From the NCBI GenBank assembly GCA_017883345.1, contig JADGNT010000163.1, positions 1 to 8,816 of the forward strand: a DNA stretch of 8,816 nt, read 5' to 3'. The notes below the pieces were generated by a model that searched no databases, was not told the origin of the DNA, and saw nothing but the letters and a program-made list of their open reading frames with translations. Position numbers and translations under genes: made by a program. Shown here piece after piece: positions 1-6,397 of this stretch. The stretch comes from Candidatus Solibacter sp. (lineage in GTDB: Bacteria > Acidobacteriota > Terriglobia > Bryobacterales > Bryobacteraceae). Numbering within the stretch: position 1 is the stretch's first letter; each line of letters opens with the position of its first letter.

Positions 1-2
1 CC

Positions 3-167
3 CCTATCCGATCCCTTGAGCCCCCAGTTCGCTCCCGTAACACGCCGATCACGGCAGTCTGGCCGGCAAGCGAGTGGGTTCGAGGTGTCCTGATCGCGGA
101 GGGGGTTGCGCGGGCCGATGCGGCTTCGGACGCGGCGGGTGCGGAGAGGGTAAAATGGAAAGAGGAA
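3..167 (+). pseudogene. C-terminal remnant of a DUF2442-like gene, cut by the window edge
   Basis: The frame that becomes the DUF4160 gene at 168 is open back to the window start. Its translation at about 51-137 contains VWP, seven residues, VLI, six residues, then ADAASDAA. The complete DUF2442 protein downstream ends VWP, eight residues, VLI, six residues, ADAASDAA, stop. The match, one residue short, suggests a second diverged DUF2442 C-terminus. Here the stop codon is missing and the frame runs on through 18 more codons into the DUF4160 start. The last part is also a near-exact DNA repeat (113-136 against 677-700). The N-terminal part lies outside the window, so I cannot say whether this is a live gene fused to DUF4160 or a decayed duplicate; decay is more likely. 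Confidence 0.45.
113..136 (+). repeat. Direct repeat, left copy (24 bp, partner 677-700)
   Basis: Bases 113-136 match 677-700 with a single mismatch (G134 against A698). Both copies are read in the same frame as ADAASDAA. They lie on either side of the DUF4160-DUF2442 pair, 564 bases apart, which fits a tandem duplication of the cassette or recombination between paralogous gene ends. Confidence 0.85.
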
Positions 168-428
168 ATGCCTGAGGTAACTCGATTCTTTGGGATTGTG
201 GTTCGAATGTACTTTAGAGACCACAGTCCCGCACATTTCCATGCCGAATATGGCGAATACGAGGCCCTCGTTGAGATAGAGACGCTTTCCATCCTCAGGG
301 GAGACCTCCCGAGGAGAGCCATGGCGTTGGTACTCGAGTGGGCAGCCCTTCATCGCCAGGAACTGAGAGCGGACTGGGAACTGGCTCGTAGTGGAACGCC
401 TTTGGAATCCATCGCCCCACTAGACTGA
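168..428 (+). CDS. DUF4160 domain protein (86 aa)
   Basis: This is a small soluble protein covering essentially the whole DUF4160 family. Family hallmarks seen are the start MPEVTRFFGIVVRMYFRDHS, then PAHFHAEYGEYEA (residues 22-34), a basic RGDLPRRA segment, and the helix with LVLEWAALHRQELRADWELA. The molecular function is not established. The family is commonly encoded next to DUF2442, as here, and such pairs are often suspected of being toxin-antitoxin-like, which is not proven. I chose ATG 168 because the family begins with this MP-x-(V/I)-x-RF pattern. A purine-rich GGAAAGAGG at 157-165 is a plausible ribosome binding site. The same frame is open upstream into a DUF2442-like remnant, so a fused longer product is formally possible. 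The DUF2442 gene follows after 9 bases. Confidence 0.88.
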   Translation: MPEVTRFFGIVVRMYFRDHSPAHFHAEYGEYEALVEIETLSILRGDLPRRAMALVLEWAALHRQELRADWELARSGTPLESIAPLD

Positions 429-437
429 GGAGGAGAC

Positions 438-704
438 ATGAGATTGGTTCGCATCCGGGAAGCGAAGCCGCTGGGCAACTATCGCGTACAGCTCACACTG
501 ACCGACGGTCGCATAGTCGAGAGAGATCTCGGACCAATGTTGGTAGGTCCAGTTTTTGCCGAGATCCGGAACGACGAGGCACGATTTAGGGAGATGCGTG
601 TGGAAGGCGGCACTCTGGTTTGGCCTACCGGCGCCGACTTGTGCCCCGATGTTCTGATCTGGGGTGGCTTGCCGCCGGCCGATGCGGCTTCGGACGCAGC
701 GTGA
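438..704 (+). CDS. DUF2442 domain protein (88 aa)
   Basis: This small protein matches the DUF2442 family: an N-terminal beta-rich part (residues 1-30, ending in DGR-x-VERDL) followed by LGPMLVGPVFAEIRN and the typical FREMRVEGGTLVWPTGADLCPDVL-like region (residues about 52-76), whose VWP-x-GADLCPD-x-L signature is characteristic. The C-terminal PADAASDAA tail is outside the usual domain and recurs upstream at 113-136. It lies 9 bases behind the DUF4160 gene. A strong Shine-Dalgarno AGGAGGAG (428-435) overlaps the DUF4160 stop, so the two are surely co-transcribed and perhaps translationally coupled. DUF2442/DUF4160 pairs are widespread on chromosomes and mobile DNA. The function is unknown; a toxin-antitoxin-like role is a hypothesis only. 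Confidence 0.88.
   Translation: MRLVRIREAKPLGNYRVQLTLTDGRIVERDLGPMLVGPVFAEIRNDEARFREMRVEGGTLVWPTGADLCPDVLIWGGLPPADAASDAA
677..700 (+). repeat. Direct repeat, right copy (24 bp, partner 113-136)
   Basis: This is the 3' end of the DUF2442 gene. It matches 113-136 at 23 of 24 bases in the same reading frame and is followed here at once by the TGA stop. In the left copy the stop is absent. Confidence 0.85.
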
Positions 705-1027
705 GCGGTTGTTGGCGACAGTTCCGACGACACCGAGCCAGTCTCCTCAGGTCCCATCCTGTTGGCTTGCGGCAACCTGAAGGTGAAGTACTCCGCAAGT
801 CACCTGTGAGCCTACACGCAGTTTCATGAAATTGGGCTATGCGCGCCGCCGCCCTCCCAGCGCCGGCCTGCGGCAATCTGCCGCGTCCACCCTGCTCCCA
901 GGCGTGGCAATTCTCCGCGCGCCCCCTTTTTGGACGGTGGCCCCTGCCAATCTTTTGTTGGAGTTCCAGTCTCCGTCACATGGCACCCAACGTGCCCCAT
1001 TAGAGGAAAGTGGACTTCTAACCCTAT
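705..1027. other. Intergenic region without a recognisable gene
   Basis: The 323 bases between the DUF2442 stop and the S53 peptidase start hold no convincing coding region; the open frames here have arginine/proline-rich translations typical of high-GC noise. An imperfect inverted repeat at 980-1000 (ATGGCAC, five bases, GTGCCCCAT, with a two-base bulge) lies just before the peptidase. A purine-rich GAGGAAAG at 1003-1010 is the nearest ribosome-binding-like sequence but is 17 bases from the ATG, which is long. I could not identify a clear -35/-10 promoter. Confidence 0.5.
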
Positions 1028-3823
1028 ATGCATCGCATCGTCCTACAATCCCTTCTCATCGCTTGTATCCTGACCGGCACCCTTTCCGCCCAGCCGCGCC
1101 TCATCAAAGGTCCCATCCAGGACACGCAGCGCGCCCGCATGACCGGTCACGTTCACCCCATGGCGAAGGCCGAAAACGATCTCGGCCCGCTGGACGCTTC
1201 CATAACCCTGTCGGCCATCACCCTCGTCCTCGGCCAGACGCCCGAACAGCAGGCCGATCTCGACCGCCTCCTCACCGCGCAACAGGACCCCTCCTCGCCG
1301 GACTACCACCGCTGGCTCTCGCCCGAGCAATACGCCGATCGCTTCGGCGCCTCGCTCGACGATATCGCCAAGATCACCGCCTGGCTCGAGCGGCACAACC
1401 TCCACGTCACCACCGTCGGGCGCGCGCGAACGTCGGTCGTCTTCACGGGCGCCGCCGGCGACGTCGAACAGGCGCTCGAAATCAGCTTCCACCGCTACAG
1501 CGTGGACGGCCGCAACCACTTCGCCAACACCGCCGAGCCATCCCTGCCCATCGCCCTCCAAACCGCGATTCGCGCCATCCACGGCCTCCACGATTTCCGC
1601 ATGCAGCCCAAAGCCGTCCTCCGCCCGGCGCTCGACCCCAACTACACCTCCTCCACTTCCGGCAATCACTACCTGAGCCCCGACGACCTCGGCACTATCT
1701 ACAACATCAAAGCCCTTTGGAACGCCGGATACGACGGAACCGGACAGAAAGTCGTCATTGCCGGCCAAACCCGAGTCAACCTCGCCGACATCCAGCAGTT
1801 CCGCGCGAAGTTTCAGCTTCCGGCCTCCGATCCCCAGTTGATTCTCGTGCCCAACACCACAGATCCCGGAACCGTGAAAGGCGATCTCGGCGAAGCCGAT
1901 CTCGATCTGGAGTGGGCCGGCGCCACGGCTCCCCAAGCGACCCTCGTCTATGTCTACTCCTACAACGTCACGGACGCCGTGCAATACGCCATCGACCAGA
2001 ATCTGGCCCCCGTACTCAGTGTCAGCTACGGCCTCTGCGAACCCCTCACGCCGCGCTCGGACATGCTCACCATGCAATCGTGGGCGCGCCAGGCAAACGC
2101 GCAAGGCATGACCTGGGTGAACGCATCCGGCGATTCCGGCGGCGCCGATTGTCTGTCCGGCACTTCCAGCAACGGCGCGGGACTCGCGGTCGACTCTCCC
2201 GCCGACATTCCTGAGGTCACTGGCATCGGCGGCACCGCTTTCCGCGAAGGCTCCGACCAATACTGGAACGCGGCGAACAACGCCAACGGCGGTTCGGCCA
2301 TCTCGTACATTCCCGAGACCGTCTGGAATGAAAGCACGCCGGGCAATCCGGGCGCGGGCGGCGGCGGCGCCAGTACCGTCTTCGCCCAGCCCACGTGGCA
2401 GACCGGTCTGGGCGTGCCGAACAACGGCGCGCGCAACGTTCCCGATATTTCGCTCGCCGCCTCGCCCGATCACGATGGGTACATGGTCTACTCCGGCGGC
2501 CAGCTCGCCGTCTTTGGAGGAACTTCCGCCCCCACCCCTTCCTTCGCCGGAATCGCCGCTCTACTCAATCACTATCTGGTGTCCACCGGCGCTCAGACCG
2601 TCCCCGGCGTCGGCAACATGAACCCGCGCCTTTACGCCCTCGCCCAGTCCGGAACCGGCGTGTTTCACGATGTCACCGCCGGCGACAACATCGTCAATGT
2701 GACCTGCGGTGCGCGCGCGCGCAACTGCGTCGCCGGCTCGTATGGCTATGCGGCGGGGCAGGGCTATGACCAGGCCAGCGGACTCGGTTCGGTCGACGCC
2801 TATAACCTGGTGACGGCCTGGCGCGCCGGCTCTTCCGCCCGGGCGTCCGCGTCCGTCGCCCTGCAGGCGACAGCGACGTCGGTGGCGTCCACCGGTTCCG
2901 TCACCATCACCGCAACCGTAACCAGCGCCAGCGGCGCCACCCCCACCGGCGCCATCACGTTCACCTCGGGCGGCAAGCAGATCGGCGTCGCGTCGCTCAG
3001 CGGCACGGGGTCGTCTGCCTCCGCCAGCATCACGGTCGCCGCCGCGCAACTCCAGGTCGGCGCCAACAGCATCGTGGCCCAGTACGGAGGCGATACCACT
3101 CTGAATGCCGCCACCGCGGCCATCACCGTCGCCGTCACGGTGACCTCGTCCGGTCCGCCAGCCATCACCGGTCTGGCCAACGGCGCCTCCTTCCGTCAGA
3201 CTTACGCTCCGGGAATGGTGCTCACCGTCTTCGGGTCGAACCTCGCGGACACAATCTGGATCGCGTCCAGCGTGCCTCTGCCTGTTCAGTCGTCCGGAGT
3301 CAGCGTGAAGATCGGCGCCGTGAACGCCCCGCTCTACTATCTTGCCCCGGGACAACTCAACGTGCAGATTCCCTACGAGACTCCGCTCAATCAGCCTGTC
3401 ACCCTGACCGTCACCAACAACGGCCGCACGGCGGCCACCACGCTCATCGTCGCTTCCGCCGCGCCCGGTCTGTTCACGGATGCGAACGGGGCGATCGTGC
3501 CGGCCGCTACGGTGGCGCGCGGCGCCGTTGTGACCTTGTACCTTACCGGCGCAGGCGCCGTGTCTCCGGCCATTTCCACCGGCGCGGCCCCCGCCGCCGG
3601 CACGCCCGTCGCGCAGTTGCCCGCGCCCGTGCAGTTGACCGCCGTTTCCATCGGCGGAGTCGCTGCCATCATCGAGTTCGCCGGAATCCCGACCGCCTTG
3701 GTCGGCGTGATGCAGATCAACCTACGCGTCCCCACAACCGCACCGCTCGGAACCGAGGCCGTCGTAGTCACCATCGGAGGCGCCGCAAGCGCCCCGGCGA
3801 CCATCACCGTTACGGCGCAATAA
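1028..3823 (+). CDS. Secreted S53 (sedolisin/kumamolisin) peptidase with Ig-like and TIGR03437 domains
   Basis: This predicted exported acid-active serine-carboxyl endopeptidase has 931 aa. Residues 1-21 form a signal peptide (hydrophobic LLIACILTG, cleavage likely after LSA). The pro-kumamolisin activation domain spans about 35-195 (DYHRWLSPEQYADRFG is typical). The S53 catalytic domain spans about 214-600. It shows the catalytic Glu and Asp, E289 and D293, in GEADLDLEWAGA; the oxyanion Asp D369 in ASGDSGG; and the nucleophile S500 in GGTSAPTPSFAG. A C-terminal calcium site is suggested by D548 (HDVT) and D590 (GLGSVD). Residues about 609-703 look like a bacterial Ig-like repeat (ATPTGAITF, then YGGDTTLNAATA). 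Residues about 713-929 are the TIGR03437 domain (NGASFRQTYAPGMVLTVFG, then YLAPGQLNVQIPYE), whose role is unknown. All catalytic residues are present, so the enzyme should be active. It looks like a stand-alone gene for extracellular protein degradation. Confidence 0.95.
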   Translation: MHRIVLQSLLIACILTGTLSAQPRLIKGPIQDTQRARMTGHVHPMAKAENDLGPLDASITLSAITLVLGQTPEQQADLDRLLTAQQDPSSPDYHRWLSPEQYADRFGASLDDIAKITAWLERHNLHVTTVGRARTSVVFTGAAGDVEQALEISFHRYSVDGRNHFANTAEPSLPIALQTAIRAIHGLHDFRMQPKAVLRPALDPNYTSSTSGNHYLSPDDLGTIYNIKALWNAGYDGTGQKVVIAGQTRVNLADIQQFRAKFQLPASDPQLILVPNTTDPGTVKGDLGEADLDLEWAGATAPQATLVYVYSYNVTDAVQYAIDQNLAPVLSVSYGLCEPLTPRSDMLTMQSWARQANAQGMTWVNASGDSGGADCLSGTSSNGAGLAVDSPADIPEVTGIGGTAFREGSDQYWNAANNANGGSAISYIPETVWNESTPGNPGAGGGGASTVFAQPTWQTGLGVPNNGARNVPDISLAASPDHDGYMVYSGGQLAVFGGTSAPTPSFAGIAALLNHYLVSTGAQTVPGVGNMNPRLYALAQSGTGVFHDVTAGDNIVNVTCGARARNCVAGSYGYAAGQGYDQASGLGSVDAYNLVTAWRAGSSARASASVALQATATSVASTGSVTITATVTSASGATPTGAITFTSGGKQIGVASLSGTGSSASASITVAAAQLQVGANSIVAQYGGDTTLNAATAAITVAVTVTSSGPPAITGLANGASFRQTYAPGMVLTVFGSNLADTIWIASSVPLPVQSSGVSVKIGAVNAPLYYLAPGQLNVQIPYETPLNQPVTLTVTNNGRTAATTLIVASAAPGLFTDANGAIVPAATVARGAVVTLYLTGAGAVSPAISTGAAPAAGTPVAQLPAPVQLTAVSIGGVAAIIEFAGIPTALVGVMQINLRVPTTAPLGTEAVVVTIGGAASAPATITVTAQ

Positions 3824-4277
3824 GGAAGGGATTGCTTGATCGGGAGACGTGTCGGGTCACCACCTTACCCCGCCGCCATTCTGACGTTGTGATCTGTGAC
3901 TCCCGCGCTCCTTGCCCGCCATGAGGAGACCGACCGTCCCAATCACTCGCAGACCCGGAGATGTGGCAAGCCGTCGCGCAGGCTGTTCATCCGGAATGAG
4001 CAGAGTGGCTCCCAACTCCAAACCCTAACGGTATCAAAGTGGAGCCGCCTACTACGTGAGCCAGCGGCGAGAACCAGAACAGGTCCGTCTGCATCGGAAA
4101 GCGGCGGCCCTGGGGATACAACTGGTGCCGGCCGCATAAGCGCCAAAACGCCACGACGAAGAATCAACCAGTTGCGGGGAGGTCCGGAGAGAAGACAGCG
4201 GCCGAGGGGTGGCCCGGGAGTCGGCGGCGGAAGCGCCACATACTCCATATACTAAGGTCGCGGTGTTGGCGGCAAAT
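3824..4277. other. Intergenic region with little recognisable content
   Basis: After the peptidase stop there is no T-tailed hairpin and no gene I can support. The longest + frame here (3896-4255) has a low-complexity Arg/Gly/Pro/Ser translation with no family resemblance. The only suggestive item is the possible transposase tail at 4029-4139, annotated separately. The region looks like decayed sequence between two transcription units. Confidence 0.5.
4029..4139 (+). pseudogene. Possible C-terminal remnant of a transposase
   Basis: One frame between in-frame stops at 4026 and 4137 reads RYQSGAAYYVSQRREPEQVR, then LHRKAAALGIQLVPAA and a stop. The pattern of aromatic GA-x-YY, a charged stretch with R and H, then a leucine/alanine helix ending LG-(I/Y)-x-(V/L)-x-PAA resembles the last 35 or so residues of several insertion-sequence transposases common in Acidobacteriota. 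No upstream catalytic part is readable in the same frame, and I see no terminal inverted repeats. It is therefore at most a decayed remnant. The resemblance is from memory of family tails, so the call is weak. Confidence 0.25.
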
Positions 4278-4344
4278 CGCTGGTTTGTGCGACAGGTCCG
4301 AGGGATTCAACCACAGGGGGTGCAAGTCATTGATTCGGAGTAGG
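4278..4344 (+). promoter_or_regulatory. Conserved upstream block, copy 1 (candidate activator-binding region)
   Basis: This 67-base block aligns without gaps to 5493-5559 upstream of the paralogue (46 of 67 identical by hand count). It contains GATTC at 4304-4308 and 4332-4336, 23 bases apart, and the same pair and spacing occur in copy 2. An imperfect CTG-N10-CAG dyad (4279-4294) is also shared. It lies 123-189 bases upstream of the sigma-54-like element, a usual distance for enhancer sites of NtrC-type activators. The conservation may partly reflect recent duplication. Confidence 0.4.
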
Positions 4345-4465
4345 CTCGGCGGATATGTCCACATGGCGGCGCGGTGTTTTTCGGCGGCGACGGCATGGGG
4401 CATATTTCGACGCCAGCTATCCATTTGATTCTACGCCAGATAAAAAGGCGGCGAGAGCCGCGGTT

Positions 4466-4481
4466 TGGCCCTCCAGATGCG
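4466..4481 (+). promoter_or_regulatory. Candidate sigma-54 (-24/-12) promoter of GcvH-like copy 1
   Basis: The sequence TGGCCCTCCAGATGCG has GG (4467-4468) and GC (4479-4480) separated by exactly 10 bases, as in the sigma-54 consensus TGGCAC-N5-TTGC. It keeps TGGC and TGC but deviates at the A of CAC and the first T of TTGC. The predicted transcript would start near 4492, about 20 bases before the ATG at 4512. The paralogue has the same element at the same distance. Confidence 0.5.
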
Positions 4482-4511
4482 ATTACAAGGGATGGAAATG
4501 GAGTAAACGTT

Positions 4512-5183
4512 ATGACCGTCGTACTGGTTCTTGCCAGCTTCCTGGTATTCATCGTGGTGGATTATTTCCTGAATCGGCGTAGGGCGATCCAGACGGTTTC
4601 TGGGGAAGCCTCGCCGGCGGTGGCCGCCGCCTGGGGCGCCGGCTATGTGGATGGTTTCCTGGTCCCACCAAGCCTTTCGTACCATTCCGGCCACAGTTGG
4701 CTGGTGCGGGAACGGAAGAACGTGGTGCGCGTGGGCGTGGATGAGTTCGCGGCTGCGCTGGCGGGCAGGATCGAGAAGATCGAGCTCCCCAAGGCGGGCC
4801 AATGGATCCGGCAGGGGCAGAAGGCGATTGCCCTTATCCGGGACGGCCAGAAGAGCGAGATGGTCTCGCCGACCGAGGGCGAGGTGATGGAAGTGAACGC
4901 CGACGTGCTGACCAACCCGGCTCTGCTGCGGCAGGATCCGTACGGAAAAGGCTGGCTGCTGAGCATACACGTACCCGACGAGGAGAACACGGGGCGGAAC
5001 CTGGTTCCCAAGGTGTTGGTGGGCGCATGGATGCGGGAGGCAGTGGAGCGCCTCTACGCGCGCCAGCCGGCGCTGGCGGGTGCCGTGGCGGCGGATGGCG
5101 GGCGGCCGGCGGAAGACCTGCTGGCGGCGCTGCCCGGGACGAACTGGAAGGACGTCACCAGCGAGTTCTTTCTGACGAATTGA
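4512..5183 (+). CDS. Membrane-anchored GcvH-like (non-lipoylated?) protein, copy 1
   Basis: This 223-aa protein has an N-terminal membrane helix (about 2-19), then NRRR. By the positive-inside rule the soluble part faces the cytoplasm. Residues about 56-160 align with glycine cleavage H protein: YHSGHSW for the YTKEHEW region, VGVDEFAAALAGRIEKIELP, GQWIRQGQ, SPTEGEVMEVN, and NPALLRQDPYGKGWL. In an ungapped alignment the lipoyl-lysine position is Gly112, with a lysine two residues later (K114), so it is probably not a lipoyl carrier. A helical C-terminal part (about 170-223) is beyond the usual H protein. An in-frame ATG at 4374 exists, but I chose 4512 because it matches the paralogue's start, begins the hydrophobic helix, and has GGAG at 4500-4503. 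Similar proteins are known beside NrfD/ferredoxin membrane complexes; the true role is unknown. Confidence 0.85.
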   Translation: MTVVLVLASFLVFIVVDYFLNRRRAIQTVSGEASPAVAAAWGAGYVDGFLVPPSLSYHSGHSWLVRERKNVVRVGVDEFAAALAGRIEKIELPKAGQWIRQGQKAIALIRDGQKSEMVSPTEGEVMEVNADVLTNPALLRQDPYGKGWLLSIHVPDEENTGRNLVPKVLVGAWMREAVERLYARQPALAGAVAADGGRPAEDLLAALPGTNWKDVTSEFFLTN

Positions 5184-5206
5184 CTCGAAGACGACGAAAG
5201 TGAGCA

Positions 5207-5225
5207 GGCCGATTGCCGATCGGCC
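5207..5225 (+). other. Hairpin after GcvH-like copy 1
   Basis: GGCCGAT (5207-5213), a five-base loop and ATCGGCC (5219-5225) make a perfect 7-bp stem starting 24 bases after the stop codon. No T-run follows, so it is not a canonical intrinsic terminator, but it could stabilise the 3' end of the message or aid termination. Confidence 0.4.
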
Positions 5226-5261
5226 GCCATAGCGCCAAGCTGCAAACAGAGACTGTGCAGA

Positions 5262-5448
5262 GCCCGCAGGGCGAAAGATAGTAGCCCACGGCGCACAGCC
5301 GTGGGTAGCAGGCGGGCACATTGGTCCAGCCCCGGACCGGGGGGTTAGAAGGCACCGCCGCATGGCTTCCGCCCCGTCCCGGGGCTGGGCATGGACCGCC
5401 TTGCTCCCAGTGCTGGCGCACTGGGCTACTATCTGACGCCCTTCGGGC
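5262..5448. repeat. Composite palindromic (REP/MITE-like) element
   Basis: The ends are inverted repeats: 5262-5288 and the reverse complement of 5422-5448 agree at 24 of 27 bases. Each end contains a small GCCC-nnn-GGGC hairpin (5262-5272 and 5438-5448). Next to each lies a strong 8-bp stem: CCCACGGC/GCCGTGGG at 5285-5305 and CCCAGTGC/GCACTGGG at 5406-5425. The middle has further inverted GC-rich stretches (GGTCCAGCCCCGG at 5323-5335 against CCGGGGCTGGGCATGGACC at 5379-5397). No coding capacity is evident. The design resembles dispersed palindromic elements mobilised in trans by REP-associated (RAYT) transposases, which are abundant in Solibacter-type genomes. It sits exactly between the two paralogous transcription units. 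Confidence 0.7.
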
Positions 5449-5492
5449 TGGGCCCGCACGGTGGCAACTGAGAGCCTGATGCCATTACAAAC

Positions 5493-5559
5493 TGCTGGGT
5501 TCTACAACAGGGGCGTAGGATTCAGCGACACCGGGTGTAAGGCGATGATTCTGTGAGGG
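5493..5559 (+). promoter_or_regulatory. Conserved upstream block, copy 2 (candidate activator-binding region)
   Basis: This is the counterpart of 4278-4344, aligned without gaps. GATTC occurs at 5519-5523 and 5547-5551, again 23 bases apart, and the CTG-N10-CAG dyad is at 5494-5509. The block begins 45 bases after the palindromic element and ends about 120 bases before the sigma-54-like element. Confidence 0.4.
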
Positions 5560-5679
5560 ATGGCGGCGATTCTCAACATCTCCCTGTTGAGTTTTCCGAC
5601 GCCTATGCCGTGCTGCAAATACCTACACTTGTATCTGTATGATTCCACGACACATAGAGGGGTAAAAAACAGCGGCGTT

Positions 5680-5695
5680 TGGCCTTCCAGGTGCC
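5680..5695 (+). promoter_or_regulatory. Candidate sigma-54 (-24/-12) promoter of GcvH-like copy 2 and operon
   Basis: TGGCCTTCCAGGTGCC keeps GG (5681-5682), ten bases, GC (5693-5694). The GC lies 32 bases before the ATG at 5726, exactly as in copy 1. A transcript from here could run through the ferredoxin, HybB-like and sensor genes. Confidence 0.5.
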
Positions 5696-5725
5696 TTTAT
5701 GGAAGACAGAAAGGCGGTAAACGTT

Positions 5726-6397
5726 ATGACAGTTCTTCTAGTTCTCGGCACCTTCTTGGTTTTCATTGCTTTGGATTACGTCTTGAATCGTCGCAGGGCT
5801 ATCCAGATGGTACCCGCGGAAGCCCATTCGGCCGCGGCTGCTCGGTTCGGTTCGGACTATGTGGATGGTTTCCTGGTACCGGAAAGCGTCTCCTATCACA
5901 GCGGGCACAGTTGGCTGGTGCGGGAGCGCCAGAACGTGGTGCGCATGGGCGCGGATGAATTCGCCGCCGCGCTGGTGGGCAAGATTGAAAAGATCGAACT
6001 GCCGAAGCCCGGCCAGTGGATCCGGCAGGGGCAGAAAGTGATTTCCTTCTTCCGCGACGGCCAGAAGACGGAAATGGTCTCCCCGACCGAAGGGGAAGTG
6101 ATGGCAATCAACAGTGAAGTGCTTGAAAATCCGGCACTACTGCGCCAGGACCCCTACGGCAAAGGCTGGCTGGTGAGTGTCCACGTTCCCGACGAGGAAA
6201 ACACCACACGGAACCTGATCCCGCGGATGCTGGTGGGTGAGTGGATGCGCGAAGCGGTGGAGCGCCTGTATGCGTTGCAGCCGACGCTCGCGGGTTCGGT
6301 GGCGGCGGATGGCGGAAGGCCGGCGGACGACCTGATGGCGGCACTGCCCGGCGCCAAGTGGAAAGAAGTCACCGGCGAGTTCTTCCTCACGATGTAG
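5726..6397 (+). CDS. Membrane-anchored GcvH-like (non-lipoylated?) protein, copy 2
   Basis: This paralogue of the 4512 gene is also 223 aa and aligns without gaps at about 77% identity (51 differences by hand count). It has the same N-terminal helix (MTVLLVLGTFLVFIALDYVL) followed by NRRR, the YHSGHSW motif, the H-protein core with Gly112 at the lipoyl-lysine position, DGQKTEMVSPTEGEV, ENPALLRQDPYGKGW, and the same C-terminal extension ending EFFLTM. Conservation is strongest in the core and in the C-terminal WMREAVERLY and VAADGGRPA segments. The sequence just after the membrane helix (residues 28-45) varies most. Another in-frame ATG lies at 5699, but 5726 matches the paralogue's start; AAGGCGG (5711-5717) is a modest ribosome binding site. 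The ferredoxin gene follows after 101 bases, so this copy probably heads the redox operon. Confidence 0.85.
   Translation: MTVLLVLGTFLVFIALDYVLNRRRAIQMVPAEAHSAAAARFGSDYVDGFLVPESVSYHSGHSWLVRERQNVVRMGADEFAAALVGKIEKIELPKPGQWIRQGQKVISFFRDGQKTEMVSPTEGEVMAINSEVLENPALLRQDPYGKGWLVSVHVPDEENTTRNLIPRMLVGEWMREAVERLYALQPTLAGSVAADGGRPADDLMAALPGAKWKEVTGEFFLTM

Noticed and set aside
826..2214. Long + strand open frame (462 codons) overlapping the S53 peptidase
   Set aside because: It is read in another frame of the peptidase gene; the translation is Arg/Pro/His-rich with no family resemblance. It arises from the C-rich third positions of the real gene.
1043..2473. Long minus-strand open frame (476 codons) opposite the S53 peptidase
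   Set aside because: It is antisense to a gene with clear catalytic motifs and has a Gly/Val/Arg-rich composition typical of high-GC shadows.
3896..4255. 119-codon + frame between the peptidase and GcvH-like copy 1
   Set aside because: Low-complexity translation, no ribosome binding site and no recognisable domain.
4374..4511. N-terminal extension of GcvH-like copy 1 from ATG 4374
   Set aside because: The paralogue has an in-frame TAA at 5663-5665 and cannot extend as far. Both copies share the ATG that begins the membrane helix, and the extension overlaps the promoter-like element.
4431..5459. Minus-strand open frame of 342 codons across GcvH-like copy 1 and the palindromic element
   Set aside because: It is antisense to a well-supported gene and reads through the palindromic element; no domain seen.
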